From: Acidisphaera sp. S103
GTDB lineage: Bacteria > Pseudomonadota > Alphaproteobacteria > Acetobacterales > Acetobacteraceae
Direction of reading: 5' to 3'
DNA: 38,956 nucleotides
Assembly (NCBI RefSeq): GCF_009765975.1
Contig: NZ_LMUJ01000054.1
Coordinates: 46,101-85,056, forward strand
How positions within the stretch are numbered: position 1 is the stretch's first letter; each line of letters begins with the position of its first letter. The notes under the pieces are model-generated. The model did not search any database. It worked only from the letters and a program-made list of their open reading frames with translations, and was not told where the DNA came from. The translations under genes and the position numbers were made by a program. Shown piece after piece: positions 23,973 through 32,721 of the stretch.

Positions 23973-24458
23973 ATGGAAGCGCTGCTGCCCCTGGCCGAGA
24001 AGGTCGGCGCCCGCCTCAAGGAACGTGGTGAGACGATCGGCATCGCCGAGTCCTCCACCGGCGGCCTGCTGTCCGCCGCGCTGCTGTCGATTGGCGGCGC
24101 GTCGGCGTATTTCCGTGGCGGCGGCGTGATCTATACGGCGTATGCGCGGAAGGCGTTTCTGGAAATTCCCAATCCGCTGCCGCCGCCGCTGGAACGGGCC
24201 TCCACCGAACCTTATGCGCTGCTGCTGGCCGACACCGTGCGGTTCCGATTGGATGCGAGTTGGGGGCTGGGCGAAACCGGGGCGACGGGGCCGACCGGCA
24301 ACCGGTATGGCGACAAGGCGGGGCATACGTGCATTGCGGTGACCGGAGCGCGGTTTTCGAAGGTCATCACGCTGGAGACGGGCAGCCCGGATCGTATCGC
24401 CAATATGCGGGCGTTCGGCATCCGGGCGCTGGAACTCCTGATGGAGGCGCTTGGTTAG
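23973..24458 (+). CDS. pncC: Nicotinamide-nucleotide amidase, CinA C-terminal domain family
   Basis: The 161-residue cytoplasmic enzyme matches the stand-alone CinA/PncC domain in length. It hydrolyses NMN to nicotinate mononucleotide and ammonia, recycling pyridine nucleotides. The motif AESSTGG (25-31) supplies the presumed nucleophile S27, and the YxxK pair Y57/K60 is likely catalytic. TGATGPTG in the second half is also family-specific. GGGAGA precedes the ATG. It sits divergent to the NrtR-like regulator, with only the small membrane-protein frame between. Confidence 0.88.
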   Translation: MEALLPLAEKVGARLKERGETIGIAESSTGGLLSAALLSIGGASAYFRGGGVIYTAYARKAFLEIPNPLPPPLERASTEPYALLLADTVRFRLDASWGLGETGATGPTGNRYGDKAGHTCIAVTGARFSKVITLETGSPDRIANMRAFGIRALELLMEALG

Positions 24459-24527
24459 TATCCCGCCCCGGAAGTTCGTCGCATTTCGCGACGGGCTTCG
24501 GAAGCGGGGACCCCGATCATGCGACGT

Positions 24528-25715
24528 CTATCCCGCCATCAGCCGGTTGCTCTCCCGATCGCCAAAGAAGATGTCGGTGGAGATTTCGTCGGTTCGGTTG
24601 CAGCCGGTATAGGCCATGGTCTTGTCCATCTCGGTCTGGATGACCTGGATGGCTTTGGCCGCTCCCGCCTGGCCGGCAACCGCGGTGCCGTACAGCGTCG
24701 CGCGTCCGGTCAGGACCGCCTTGGCACCCAGCGCCAGCGCCTTGACGATGTCGGAGCCGCGGCGGACGCCTGAATCGAGGATGACGGTGGCCTTGTCACC
24801 CACCGCCTCGGCGATTTCCGGCAGCACGCGGATGGTGGCGGGGGCGCTGTCCATGTTGCGGCCGCCGTGGTTGGAAACGATGATGCCGTCAACGCCGTAA
24901 TTGATCGCCTTCAGCGCGTCGTCGACGCGGTTGACGCCTTTCAGCATCAGCAGGCCCGGCCACATTTCCCGAAATTTCTTCACGTCGTCCCAGGTCAGGG
25001 AATCCCGGCGCATGCCGTCGGCTCGGTCGCCGACGCCGCGAGTGATGGATTCCTGGAACTCGGGCGGAAAGTTCTCCTGCTTCGGCATGCCCGTGGTCCT
25101 GAGGTAACGGCCCATGACCCCCAGGCTCCAACCCGGATGGAGGGCGATGTCCACCGCCATGCGGAAATTGGGCTTGAGTGGGGCGGAAAAGCCGTTGCGG
25201 GCGTTGTACTCGCGGTTGGGCGAGACGGCGGAGTCTACCGTAACGATCAATGCCTCGTAGCCCGCTTTTTTCGCCCGTTCGATGACCTGGTAGGACAGAT
25301 CGCGCCGCTTCCAGACGTAGAGTTGGAACCACAGCCGGCCGCCGGCCTGCTCCGCGACTTCCTCCATCGCGGTCATCGAGGCGGTGGACATGGCGAAGGG
25401 AATCCCTGCCTTCGCCGCGGCCTTGGCCAGTTGCAGCTCGCCGCGGTACCAGCATAGGCCCGCGGCACCGGTTGGAGCGATGATCATCGGCAGGCTGACT
25501 TCCTTGCCGAACAGCATCGTTTTGGTGGAGCGGCCGGAGACATCGACCAATGCCCGGTGCCGCAGTTTGATGTCATGGAAGCCGGAACGGTTGTCGGCGA
25601 CCGCGAGGTGGTCCTCGGTGGCGCGGTCGACGAACTCGAAGATGCCATGCGGCAGCCGGCGTTTGGCTGCTTCCCGCATGTCGAAGATGTTGTAGCAGTT
25701 GTCCAGTGCGGACAT
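24528..25715 (-). CDS. FMN-dependent alpha-hydroxy-acid dehydrogenase, copy A
   Basis: The 395-residue TIM-barrel flavoenzyme belongs to the L-lactate/glycolate/mandelate oxidase family (LldD type). It oxidises a 2-hydroxy acid to a 2-oxo acid, passing electrons to the respiratory chain or to oxygen. The active-site base H283 is in SNHGGRNMD, where the usual Gln after GGR is Asn. FMN contacts are in IIAPTGAAGL, QLYVWK and DSGVRRGSDI. The start at 25715 has GGGGGAA upstream, as in the paralogue. It lies 31 bases downstream of copy B on the same strand, so the two are one transcript, and they look clearly duplicated. The substrate cannot be assigned. Confidence 0.93.
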   Translation of the reverse strand: MSALDNCYNIFDMREAAKRRLPHGIFEFVDRATEDHLAVADNRSGFHDIKLRHRALVDVSGRSTKTMLFGKEVSLPMIIAPTGAAGLCWYRGELQLAKAAAKAGIPFAMSTASMTAMEEVAEQAGGRLWFQLYVWKRRDLSYQVIERAKKAGYEALIVTVDSAVSPNREYNARNGFSAPLKPNFRMAVDIALHPGWSLGVMGRYLRTTGMPKQENFPPEFQESITRGVGDRADGMRRDSLTWDDVKKFREMWPGLLMLKGVNRVDDALKAINYGVDGIIVSNHGGRNMDSAPATIRVLPEIAEAVGDKATVILDSGVRRGSDIVKALALGAKAVLTGRATLYGTAVAGQAGAAKAIQVIQTEMDKTMAYTGCNRTDEISTDIFFGDRESNRLMAG

Positions 25716-25746
25716 GCTCGTTTCCCCCAAACTTGCAGCGATCCGA

Positions 25747-26931
25747 TTAACCGGCCATCAGGCGGTTGCTCTCCCGATTACCGAAGAAGATATCGGTGGA
25801 AATTTCGTCCACCCCATTGCAGCCGGTGTAGGCCATGGTCTTGTCCATCTCGGTCTTGATGAATCCGACCGCCTTGGCTGCGCCTGCCTGGCCACCGGCC
25901 GCGGTCCCATACAGCGTCGCGCGCCCGGTCAGCACGCATTTCGCCCCGAGTGCCATCGCCTTCACGATATCCGACCCGCGCCGTACGCCGGAATCGAGGA
26001 TCACCGTCGCCTTGTCGCCCACCGCCTCGGCGATCTCCGGCAGCATGTCCAGCGTCGCCGCGGCGCTGTCCATGTTGCGGCCGCCATGATTGGACACGAT
26101 GATCCCATCGACGCCGTAACTGACCGCCTTCAGCGCATCATCGACTCGATTGATCCCCTTCAGCATCAGGATACCGGGCCATTTGTCGCGGAAAATGCGG
26201 ATATCGTCCCAGTTCAGCGAATCCTGCCGCATCACCTCCCGCGTGCCCGGATCGGTGCCGATCGGGCGACGATACGGCTCCGGATAGTTCTCATTCCGGG
26301 GCATGCCGATGGTCGTGAAGTATTTCAGCAGCACAGTGCTGAACCAGGTCGGATGCTGCATGATATCCCAGGTGAAGCGCCACGTCGGATGAAACGGCAA
26401 CAAAAACCCGTTTTTCGCATTATATTCGCGGTTCGGCGGCACGATCGTATCGGTTGTGACGATCAGCGCTTCGAAGCCGTTGTTCTTCGCCCGCTCGATG
26501 AGCTGATAGGACAACTCCCGCTGCTTCCAGACGTATAGCTGGAACCAGAGCCGGAAATTCGCCTCCTTGGCGATTTTCTCCATCGACGTCATCGCGCCGG
26601 TCGCCAAGGTGAACGGGATCTTCGCCGCCGCTGCCGCTTTCGCCAGTTCCAGTTCCCCTTCGTGCCAGCACAGCCCGGCGGCACCGGTCGGGGCGATCGC
26701 CATCGGCAGTGCGATCTCCTTGCCGAACAGCGTGGTTTTAGTGGAGCGACCGGACACGTCGACCAGCGCGCGATGCCTCAGCTTGATCTTCTCGAACGCA
26801 TGGCGATTGTTGCGCAGCGCCAGTTCGTCCTCGGTCGAGCGGTCTACGAACTCGAACACCGCTTTCGGCAGGCGCCGTTTCGCCCGCTCCCGCAGATCGA
26901 AGACATTGTAGCAATCATCGAGCCCTGACAT
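25747..26931 (-). CDS. FMN-dependent alpha-hydroxy-acid dehydrogenase, copy B
   Basis: The 394-residue paralogue of the following gene shares, by eye, about two-thirds of residues, including the last nine (RESNRLMAG). The catalytic H282 sits in the same variant motif SNHGGRNMD. FMN-binding blocks AIAPTGAAGL, QLYVWK and DSGVRRGSDI are intact. The main differences lie between 175 and 235, where the membrane or substrate-facing loop 4 of the family is located (FLLPFHPTWRFTWDIMQHP here), hinting at a different substrate or membrane contact. GGGGGAA precedes the ATG. It is the upstream gene of the pair and is divergent from pmbA. Confidence 0.93.
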   Translation of the reverse strand: MSGLDDCYNVFDLRERAKRRLPKAVFEFVDRSTEDELALRNNRHAFEKIKLRHRALVDVSGRSTKTTLFGKEIALPMAIAPTGAAGLCWHEGELELAKAAAAAKIPFTLATGAMTSMEKIAKEANFRLWFQLYVWKQRELSYQLIERAKNNGFEALIVTTDTIVPPNREYNAKNGFLLPFHPTWRFTWDIMQHPTWFSTVLLKYFTTIGMPRNENYPEPYRRPIGTDPGTREVMRQDSLNWDDIRIFRDKWPGILMLKGINRVDDALKAVSYGVDGIIVSNHGGRNMDSAAATLDMLPEIAEAVGDKATVILDSGVRRGSDIVKAMALGAKCVLTGRATLYGTAAGGQAGAAKAVGFIKTEMDKTMAYTGCNGVDEISTDIFFGNRESNRLMAG

Positions 26932-27051
26932 ACGCCGTTCCCCCTTGGTGACGGAATGATGAAGCCGGCTGGATCGGTGTCAAGCCACGCGCCCGACCCG
27001 CGGCGCCGTGTAAACCGTCACCGACGTCCCTATCTATGGCTGGAAATCCAA

Positions 27052-27066
27052 ACGTTCTATGAACGT
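27052..27066. promoter_or_regulatory. Short dyad in the divergent region before pmbA
   Basis: ACGTTC (27052-27057) and GAACGT (27061-27066) are perfect reverse complements around TAT, 15 bases in all. They sit in the 166-base gap between the dehydrogenase pair and pmbA. A repressor site is possible. The arrangement does not match the alphaproteobacterial LexA site, which is a direct GTTC repeat. Confidence 0.3.
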
Positions 27067-27097
27067 CGCAGATGCGCGCGGCGGAGGAATTGACTGC

Positions 27098-28429
27098 ATG
27101 ACCGATTATCTATCCCTGGTATCCGACCTGATCCGGCAGGCCCGAACGGGTGGCGCCGATGCCGCCGATGCCGTGCTGGTCAACGGAACCTCGCTGTCCG
27201 TGGCGTCGCGCCAAGGCAAGATCGAGCATCTGGAGCGTTCCGAGGGCCGCGACCTGGGCCTGCGCGTGTTCGTCGGCAAGCGGGCCGCGATCGTGTCGTC
27301 GACGTCGTTGGATCCCGCTGGCTTCCCCAGCCTGGTTGAACGCGCCGTGGCGATGGCCAAAGTGGTGCCTGAGGATCCCTTCGCCGGCCTGGCCGAGACC
27401 TGGGCGCCACAGGACGGCATCGACCTGGACATGGCGGACCCCGCCGAACCCGCCCCCGACGTCCTGGCTGCTCGGGCTGCGGCCGCCGAGGAAGCGGCGT
27501 TCTCGGTCCGTGGCGTCACCAATTCCGAGGGGGCCGAGGCGGGATATGGCCGCAACGAGATCGTGCTGGTGACCTCGGCCGGGTTCGCCGGGCATCGCGT
27601 CGGTACCAGCCACTCGATTTCCGCGACCGCACTGGCCGGCTCGGGGACCGACATGCAACGCGACTACGACTACCACAGCACGGTCTATTTCGCCGATCTG
27701 GACGATCCGGTGAAGATCGGCAAAAGCGCCGGTGAGCGGGCGATCGCCCGATTGCATCCGACGCGGCCGAATACCGCCAAAATCCCTGTCGTGTTCGATC
27801 CGCGGGTTGCCGGCAGCCTGCTTGGGCATTTTTCCGGCGCGATCAACGGCGCCGGGGTGGCGCGGGGGACCAGTTTCCTGAAGGAAAAGCTGGGGCAGCG
27901 CGTATTTGCGCCCGGTATCAATATCCACGACGATCCGCGCCGGGTGCGCGGGGCTCGATCCAGGGCGTTCGACGGCGAGGGCACGCCAACCCGCGCCCAC
28001 GCGCTGATCCAGGATGGGGTACTGACCACCTGGCTGCTGGACAGCCGCTCCGCCCGCCAGCTTGGGATGGCCTCGACGGGGCACGCGTCGCGCGGCACCA
28101 GTGGGCCGCCGTCGCCGTCCACCACCAATCTGTATCTGGCGCCCGGGGCATTGACGCCGCAAGCGCTGATGGCCGACATCAAGGAAGGCTTCTACATCAC
28201 CGAGATGATCGGCATGGGTGTGAATGGCGTGACCGGGGATTACAGCCGCGGGGCCGCCGGATTCATGATCCGCGACGGCGCGCTGGCCGAACCGGCGGCG
28301 GAGGTCACCGTGGCAGGCAATCTGATCGAGATGTTCGCCAACATGGTGGCCGCTTCCGATCTGGTATTCCGCCGCGGTACGGACTCGCCGACGGTCCGGA
28401 TCGACGGGATGACGATGGCGGGCGGGTAA
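27098..28429 (+). CDS. pmbA: PmbA/TldE-family metalloprotease subunit
   Basis: The 443-residue protein belongs to the TldD/PmbA family. PmbA pairs with TldD to form a cytoplasmic protease that matures peptides and degrades small unfolded ones. TldD carries the zinc HExxxH site; this protein shows no such motif, as expected for the TldE/PmbA half. Visible family blocks are GKIEHLERSEGRDLGLRVF, LLGHFSGAINGAGVARGTSF and the C-terminal FANMVAASDLVF. ATG 27098 is preferred to 27059 because GGAGG (27083-27087) lies ten bases upstream. A tldD gene is not in the window. It ends 12 bases from the convergent end of the Tad operon. Confidence 0.93.
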   Translation: MTDYLSLVSDLIRQARTGGADAADAVLVNGTSLSVASRQGKIEHLERSEGRDLGLRVFVGKRAAIVSSTSLDPAGFPSLVERAVAMAKVVPEDPFAGLAETWAPQDGIDLDMADPAEPAPDVLAARAAAAEEAAFSVRGVTNSEGAEAGYGRNEIVLVTSAGFAGHRVGTSHSISATALAGSGTDMQRDYDYHSTVYFADLDDPVKIGKSAGERAIARLHPTRPNTAKIPVVFDPRVAGSLLGHFSGAINGAGVARGTSFLKEKLGQRVFAPGINIHDDPRRVRGARSRAFDGEGTPTRAHALIQDGVLTTWLLDSRSARQLGMASTGHASRGTSGPPSPSTTNLYLAPGALTPQALMADIKEGFYITEMIGMGVNGVTGDYSRGAAGFMIRDGALAEPAAEVTVAGNLIEMFANMVAASDLVFRRGTDSPTVRIDGMTMAGG

Positions 28430-28441
28430 GGCGACCCGAGT

Positions 28442-29491
28442 CTAGGAGTGGTACACCGAACAGCCGCCGCCGGCTGTGCGCATGCGGTCGCAGAAATTTT
28501 GTGCCTGTGCCACATCGGCGAAGCCTGAGGTCCGCACGCGCCAGTATGTGTGCCCATCGTGCTCGGCGTGGGTGAAAACGGGTTGCTTTCCGCTTAGCAG
28601 TTTGGGGAAGCGCTGTGACAGTTGCTGCCACTCGTTCTGCGCCGCCGCTTCCGAATCGAGTGCGGCCAATTGGACCGTCGTCGTGTGTTCGGGTGCGGGT
28701 GGTGTGTCGATGCTGGCGACCACCTGCGCCGGCGCCGGTATGGCCGCTACCGGTGTCTCCGCTGTCGGCGCCGAGCGCGCCAGCGTCAGCGTATCGAGTG
28801 CCTGCGCGACCTCCTCCGGGGACAGAGTCGCGGACAGGATGCGTTGCGCGTCCTCGCGCCTGCCAGCCATGGCGAGAACGGCGGCATAATCCTGTTTGAC
28901 CTTAGGCGTTGCCTCGGGCGCGTCCGCCAGCGGTTGCACCATGCGGATGGCATCGTCGCCCTGGCCGCGGATCGCCAGGCAAAGCGCCAGGTTGACGCGA
29001 GCCGCTGTCATGTCGGGCTCAGCCGCGATGGCGGCGCGGTAGGCTGCTTCCGCATCCACATGGCGACCTTGCAGATCGCGCGCGATTCCCAGGTCGTTCA
29101 GCACGGCGGCGTTTTTGCCGTCCTCTTTCAGCTCTGACTCGAAACTGGCTTCGGCACCGGCGGGATCGACGGGAAGCTGAACCCGCCCGAGCGCGAGGAG
29201 GGCCTGCTGGTTCCGCGGTTGCAGTGCTACGGCTTGGCGCAGGCTGTCCCGTGCTTCATCCAGCCGGCCGAGTTCGGTCAATGCCAGGCCGCGATGGACC
29301 AGCGCGTCCACGTCGGCGGGATTTTTCTGCAACGCCTCGTTGGCCAACTGCAACGCGGGTCCGGGCGTGCCGGCATTCAATTCCGCCTCGGTGACCGCCG
29401 CATCGACTTTGCGAGAATGCTCCGCGTACTGACCACCACATGCGGTCAGCAGCAGCGTGAGCACAAACGGAAGCGTTCTAACTGAGTGCAT
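28442..29491 (-). CDS. TPR lipoprotein with C-terminal SPOR domain (TadD-like)
   Basis: The 349-residue protein has a lipoprotein leader with lipobox LLTAC (C18). Tandem TPR helices run from about 25 to 215 (VDALVHRGLALTELGRLDEA and similar), then a Pro/Ala linker, then a SPOR-like domain at 269-349 (TTVQLAALDS to YWRVRTSGFADVAQAQNFC). TPR lipoproteins such as TadD assist secretin assembly in Tad systems. SPOR domains bind glycan-stripped peptidoglycan at septa. Together they suggest a peptidoglycan-anchored pilotin for this pilus. The ATG 29491 overlaps tadC by 14 bases and has AAGG six bases upstream. It is the last gene of the Tad operon. Confidence 0.85.
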   Translation of the reverse strand: MHSVRTLPFVLTLLLTACGGQYAEHSRKVDAAVTEAELNAGTPGPALQLANEALQKNPADVDALVHRGLALTELGRLDEARDSLRQAVALQPRNQQALLALGRVQLPVDPAGAEASFESELKEDGKNAAVLNDLGIARDLQGRHVDAEAAYRAAIAAEPDMTAARVNLALCLAIRGQGDDAIRMVQPLADAPEATPKVKQDYAAVLAMAGRREDAQRILSATLSPEEVAQALDTLTLARSAPTAETPVAAIPAPAQVVASIDTPPAPEHTTTVQLAALDSEAAAQNEWQQLSQRFPKLLSGKQPVFTHAEHDGHTYWRVRTSGFADVAQAQNFCDRMRTAGGGCSVYHS

Positions 29492-30419
29492 GGATGACCT
29501 TAATGACGGCTGGACCGCCGATGACAAGGAAGACGCACGGAAGGATGAAGGCGACCATTGGCAACGTCAGCAAGACGGGCATGCGGGCGGCTTTCGCCTC
29601 GAATCGCGTAATGAGTTCGGTGCGCAGTTCGGCGGCGAGCGCGCGCAGCGCGTCGGTCAGGGGCGTGCCGTACTGGGCCGATTGCAGCAATGTCGTCGCC
29701 AGCCGCTTCGCGCTTTCGACCCCGCAACGGGTGCCCAGATTGGTCAGCGGTATCTTGGAATCCGTCATCATCTGCAGTTCGTTCGCGGTGTGCGCCAGTT
29801 CCAGCGCGATGGCGGGATGCGAGTGCTGCAATTCGTGCGCCACCCGAACGATGGTGGTGCCGAGGCCCAGCCCGGCCCCGGCGCAGATGACCATCATGTC
29901 GAGTGCGTCGGGAATTTGGTCGCGAATCCGTTTCGTGTGGTTATCGCGCCGCTTGCGCACCACCATGTCGGGACCCACCATGCCCATGATCGCCGCGGCG
30001 GCGATGCAAATCACCTTGGTGGAAAACGCGATATTCATATCGTCGATCGCCACCCACGCGCTGGCCGGCAGAATGCCCACCAACAGCAGCTTCGTGCCAA
30101 TAAACAGGCGCAATGCAGCGGGCCCCGTGTGGCCGGCGCCGCGCAATGTCGCTTCCACATCGTCTCTCGTCCGGCCGGACAGCAAGCCCACGCGCAGCAC
30201 CCAATCGCCGATGCCGGATACGATCCGGATGGCGATCGAACGAAGGCTTTCCGTGGGCACGACATCTTCCACGACAAGGGCTCGGGCCGGCCGGTGCAGC
30301 GCGGCGAAGCGGTTGACAAGCCGGCGGTCGCTTCGCATCCGGTTGAACAGCAATCCACCGCCGATGATCAGCGGCAGGATAAAGAAGCCCACACCGAGCG
30401 CGGCGAATTCCAGTCTCAT
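29478..30419 (-). CDS. tadC: Tad pilus inner-membrane platform protein TadC
   Basis: The 313-residue T2SSF-domain membrane protein has N-terminal helices, a cytoplasmic domain with the block IPDALDMMVICAGAGLGL near 170-190, and a C-terminal hydrophobic pair ending FLVIGGPAVIKVIH. With TadB it forms the membrane platform that the CpaF ATPase drives during pilus assembly. Its start overlaps the tadB stop as ATGA. Length is typical. Confidence 0.93.
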   Translation of the reverse strand: MRLEFAALGVGFFILPLIIGGGLLFNRMRSDRRLVNRFAALHRPARALVVEDVVPTESLRSIAIRIVSGIGDWVLRVGLLSGRTRDDVEATLRGAGHTGPAALRLFIGTKLLLVGILPASAWVAIDDMNIAFSTKVICIAAAAIMGMVGPDMVVRKRRDNHTKRIRDQIPDALDMMVICAGAGLGLGTTIVRVAHELQHSHPAIALELAHTANELQMMTDSKIPLTNLGTRCGVESAKRLATTLLQSAQYGTPLTDALRALAAELRTELITRFEAKAARMPVLLTLPMVAFILPCVFLVIGGPAVIKVIHALS

Positions 30420-31375
30420 GACACGCTTTTCTTCACGATGAACTTCATGGCGCCGATGCCGCCGCCCAGCAGCATGATCGCGGCGATCAGAAGTTTGTTG
30501 CCGATAGGATCTGTGATGAGCACGCCGATATATTCGGGATTGAGGAGAAACAACGCGCCACCGACGAGAACCGGCAACCCGGTCAGTACGTAAATGCTCA
30601 TGCGGGCTTCCGATGCCAGGGCATGGGCGCGCTCTTTCACCGCGACCCGCCTGCGGATCATGTCGGCCAGGTTTTCCAGCGTGCTGCTCAGTGCGCCACC
30701 GGCCTTGGCTTGCAGGGTCAGCGCCGTGGCGAAAAACCGATACTCGGGCAGATCGGCATGGCGTGCCATCTCCAGGATAGCGGTATCCAACGGCTCGCCG
30801 ACCGAAAGCTGGCTCGCCAGGCGCGCGAACTCCATCGCCGTCGGCTGCGGTTGTTCACGCGCGATGATGTAGATCGCCTGGGTGACCGGCACCCCGACGC
30901 GTACCGACCGGACGATCATCATCAGGGTGTCGGGAAACTGCAGCAGCAATTTGACACGACGTTTCGATTTGCAGATATCGAACACCGTCCGGCTGACGAT
31001 GATGCTGGTTACCGGAAAGCCGAACCAGACATAGGGGCCCAGGAGAGAAGCGGCGGCACTCGATTCGACCCAGGCGGCGATCAATGCGCCACCAACCACG
31101 ATCGACCAGGGCACCGGGCAGATATCCGGCCGTTCCAGGTCGACACCAAACCAGGATGCGAGCCAGACCTTGGCCGAGGTCTGCTCCACGCGCGAATGCG
31201 CGAACAGGCGGATGTCGATCGGTTGCGCACGGATATGCGGTTGCAGCACGGCTTCTCGCCGTGCCAGCAAGCGCTTTTCACGGGACTGGGCGCGGGAAAC
31301 CAGCAGCCCGCTGAAGCCGAATCCGATCAGGATGAGCAGGCCGGCGATCAGCAGGGCGAAGTGCGGGAAGGTCAT
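30416..31375 (-). CDS. tadB: Tad pilus inner-membrane platform protein TadB
   Basis: The 319-residue T2SSF-domain membrane protein has one N-terminal helix (ALLIAGLLILIGFGFSGLL), two central helices, the cytoplasmic T2SSF block (FPDTLMMIVRSVRVGVPVTQAI and AGGALSSTLENLADMIRRR) and a C-terminal helix pair. It is the partner of TadC in the assembly platform. ATG 31375 is preferred to 31396 because it makes the ATGA overlap with the cpaF stop, matching the other junctions in the operon. Confidence 0.93.
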   Translation of the reverse strand: MTFPHFALLIAGLLILIGFGFSGLLVSRAQSREKRLLARREAVLQPHIRAQPIDIRLFAHSRVEQTSAKVWLASWFGVDLERPDICPVPWSIVVGGALIAAWVESSAAASLLGPYVWFGFPVTSIIVSRTVFDICKSKRRVKLLLQFPDTLMMIVRSVRVGVPVTQAIYIIAREQPQPTAMEFARLASQLSVGEPLDTAILEMARHADLPEYRFFATALTLQAKAGGALSSTLENLADMIRRRVAVKERAHALASEARMSIYVLTGLPVLVGGALFLLNPEYIGVLITDPIGNKLLIAAIMLLGGGIGAMKFIVKKSVS

Positions 31376-32721
31376 TCCGTCATCATCTCCTGCCACGCCT
31401 TTTCCAGCCCGAAATAGGTCAATCGTGGTCCGAAACTGGGCGGTACCCTGCTGCGATGATAGGTGCCGTGTAGGCGGCCGTCGCGGTCCTGCCCCTGAAG
31501 TTCCAGGGCGAAGATGTCATTGATGGCAATGACGTCGCCTTCCATACCGCAGATCTCGGACACTTGCGTCACCCGCCGGCCGCCGTCACGTTGGCGGGCG
31601 ACCTGCACGATCAGGTCCACGGCGCCAACGATCTGGGTGCGGATGGCCTGGGATGGCAGACCCATGTGGCCCATCTGCACCATGTTCTCGATCCGAACCA
31701 GGGCGTCGCGGGTGTTGTTGGCGTGGATCGTGGACATGCTGCCGTCATGGCCCGTGTTCATGGCCTGCAGCATGTCGAAGGCCTCGCCGCCGCGCACCTC
31801 GCCGATGATGATCCGGTCGGGGCGCATCCGAAGGGCGTTGCGGACCAGATCGCGCTGGGTCACTTCTCCCTTGCCCTCCAGGCTGTTGGGCCGTGTCTCC
31901 AGGCGCACCACATGCGGTTGCTGCAATTGCAGTTCGGCGGCGTCCTCGACCGTAAGCACCCGTTCATCGAGCGCGATGAAGCGCGACAGTGCGTTCATCA
32001 TGGTGGTCTTGCCCGATCCGGTGCCACCCGAGATGATGACGTTCAACCGACAGCGTGCGGCGATCTCCAACGCCTTGGCCACTGTCGGCGTCAGCGCACC
32101 GAATTCAACCAGCTTGGCGAGGTCGATCGGTTTCTTGCCGAACTTGCGAATGGAGACGTAGGGTCCGTCCAACGCCAGCGGCAGAAACACGATGTTGACG
32201 CGGGAACCGTCGGCAAGACGGGCATCGACCATGGGGCTGGATTCGTCGACCCGGCGGCCGACCGCGGCGGCAATACGCTGGCAGATGCCTGCCAGGTGCT
32301 GGGTGTCCCGAAACCGCACCGACGACCGTACGGTTTTGCCGCGGCGTTCGATGAAGACGCGATCCGGCCCATTGACCATGATGTCGCTGATCGTGTCATC
32401 GGCCAGCAGCGGCTCCAACGGACCAAGGCCGACAATGTCATGCACCAGTTCGGTCGCCAGGCCACGCTGCTCCCGCGCGTTCAACTGAATGCGGTTCTGC
32501 GTCGCGATCTCTGAGATCAGGCGTTCCATGTCCGCGGCGAGGCGTTCCGACGACATACCGGCCACCGCGCCCGGCTCCAGCCGGCTGAGGCACAAGGACC
32601 GGATTTCATTGATCGCCTGCGCCGATGGGCCTGTCTCGGCGCTGATGTTCGGCGCCGTTACGATCATGGGTTGCGAGTCGCCGGTCCGCTTGCCGAACTG
32701 GGGTAGTACTGATGCACTCAT
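31372..32721 (-). CDS. cpaF: Tad pilus assembly ATPase CpaF/TadA
   Basis: The 449-residue cytoplasmic VirB11/T2SSE-type ATPase powers pilin polymerisation. Walker A is GGTGSGKTT (232-240), the Asp box and Walker B region is RIIIGEVRGGEAFD (303-316), and the conserved His box is GHDGSMSTIHANN (324-336). The N-terminal domain GLGPLEPLLADDTISDIMVNGP (98-119) is family-specific. Its start overlaps the cpaE stop as ATGA. Confidence 0.96.
   Translation of the reverse strand: MSASVLPQFGKRTGDSQPMIVTAPNISAETGPSAQAINEIRSLCLSRLEPGAVAGMSSERLAADMERLISEIATQNRIQLNAREQRGLATELVHDIVGLGPLEPLLADDTISDIMVNGPDRVFIERRGKTVRSSVRFRDTQHLAGICQRIAAAVGRRVDESSPMVDARLADGSRVNIVFLPLALDGPYVSIRKFGKKPIDLAKLVEFGALTPTVAKALEIAARCRLNVIISGGTGSGKTTMMNALSRFIALDERVLTVEDAAELQLQQPHVVRLETRPNSLEGKGEVTQRDLVRNALRMRPDRIIIGEVRGGEAFDMLQAMNTGHDGSMSTIHANNTRDALVRIENMVQMGHMGLPSQAIRTQIVGAVDLIVQVARQRDGGRRVTQVSEICGMEGDVIAINDIFALELQGQDRDGRLHGTYHRSRVPPSFGPRLTYFGLEKAWQEMMTE

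Noticed and set aside
27052-27066. SOS (LexA) box before pmbA
   Set aside because: The alphaproteobacterial LexA site is a direct GTTC repeat with a 7-base spacer. This is an inverted repeat with a 3-base spacer.
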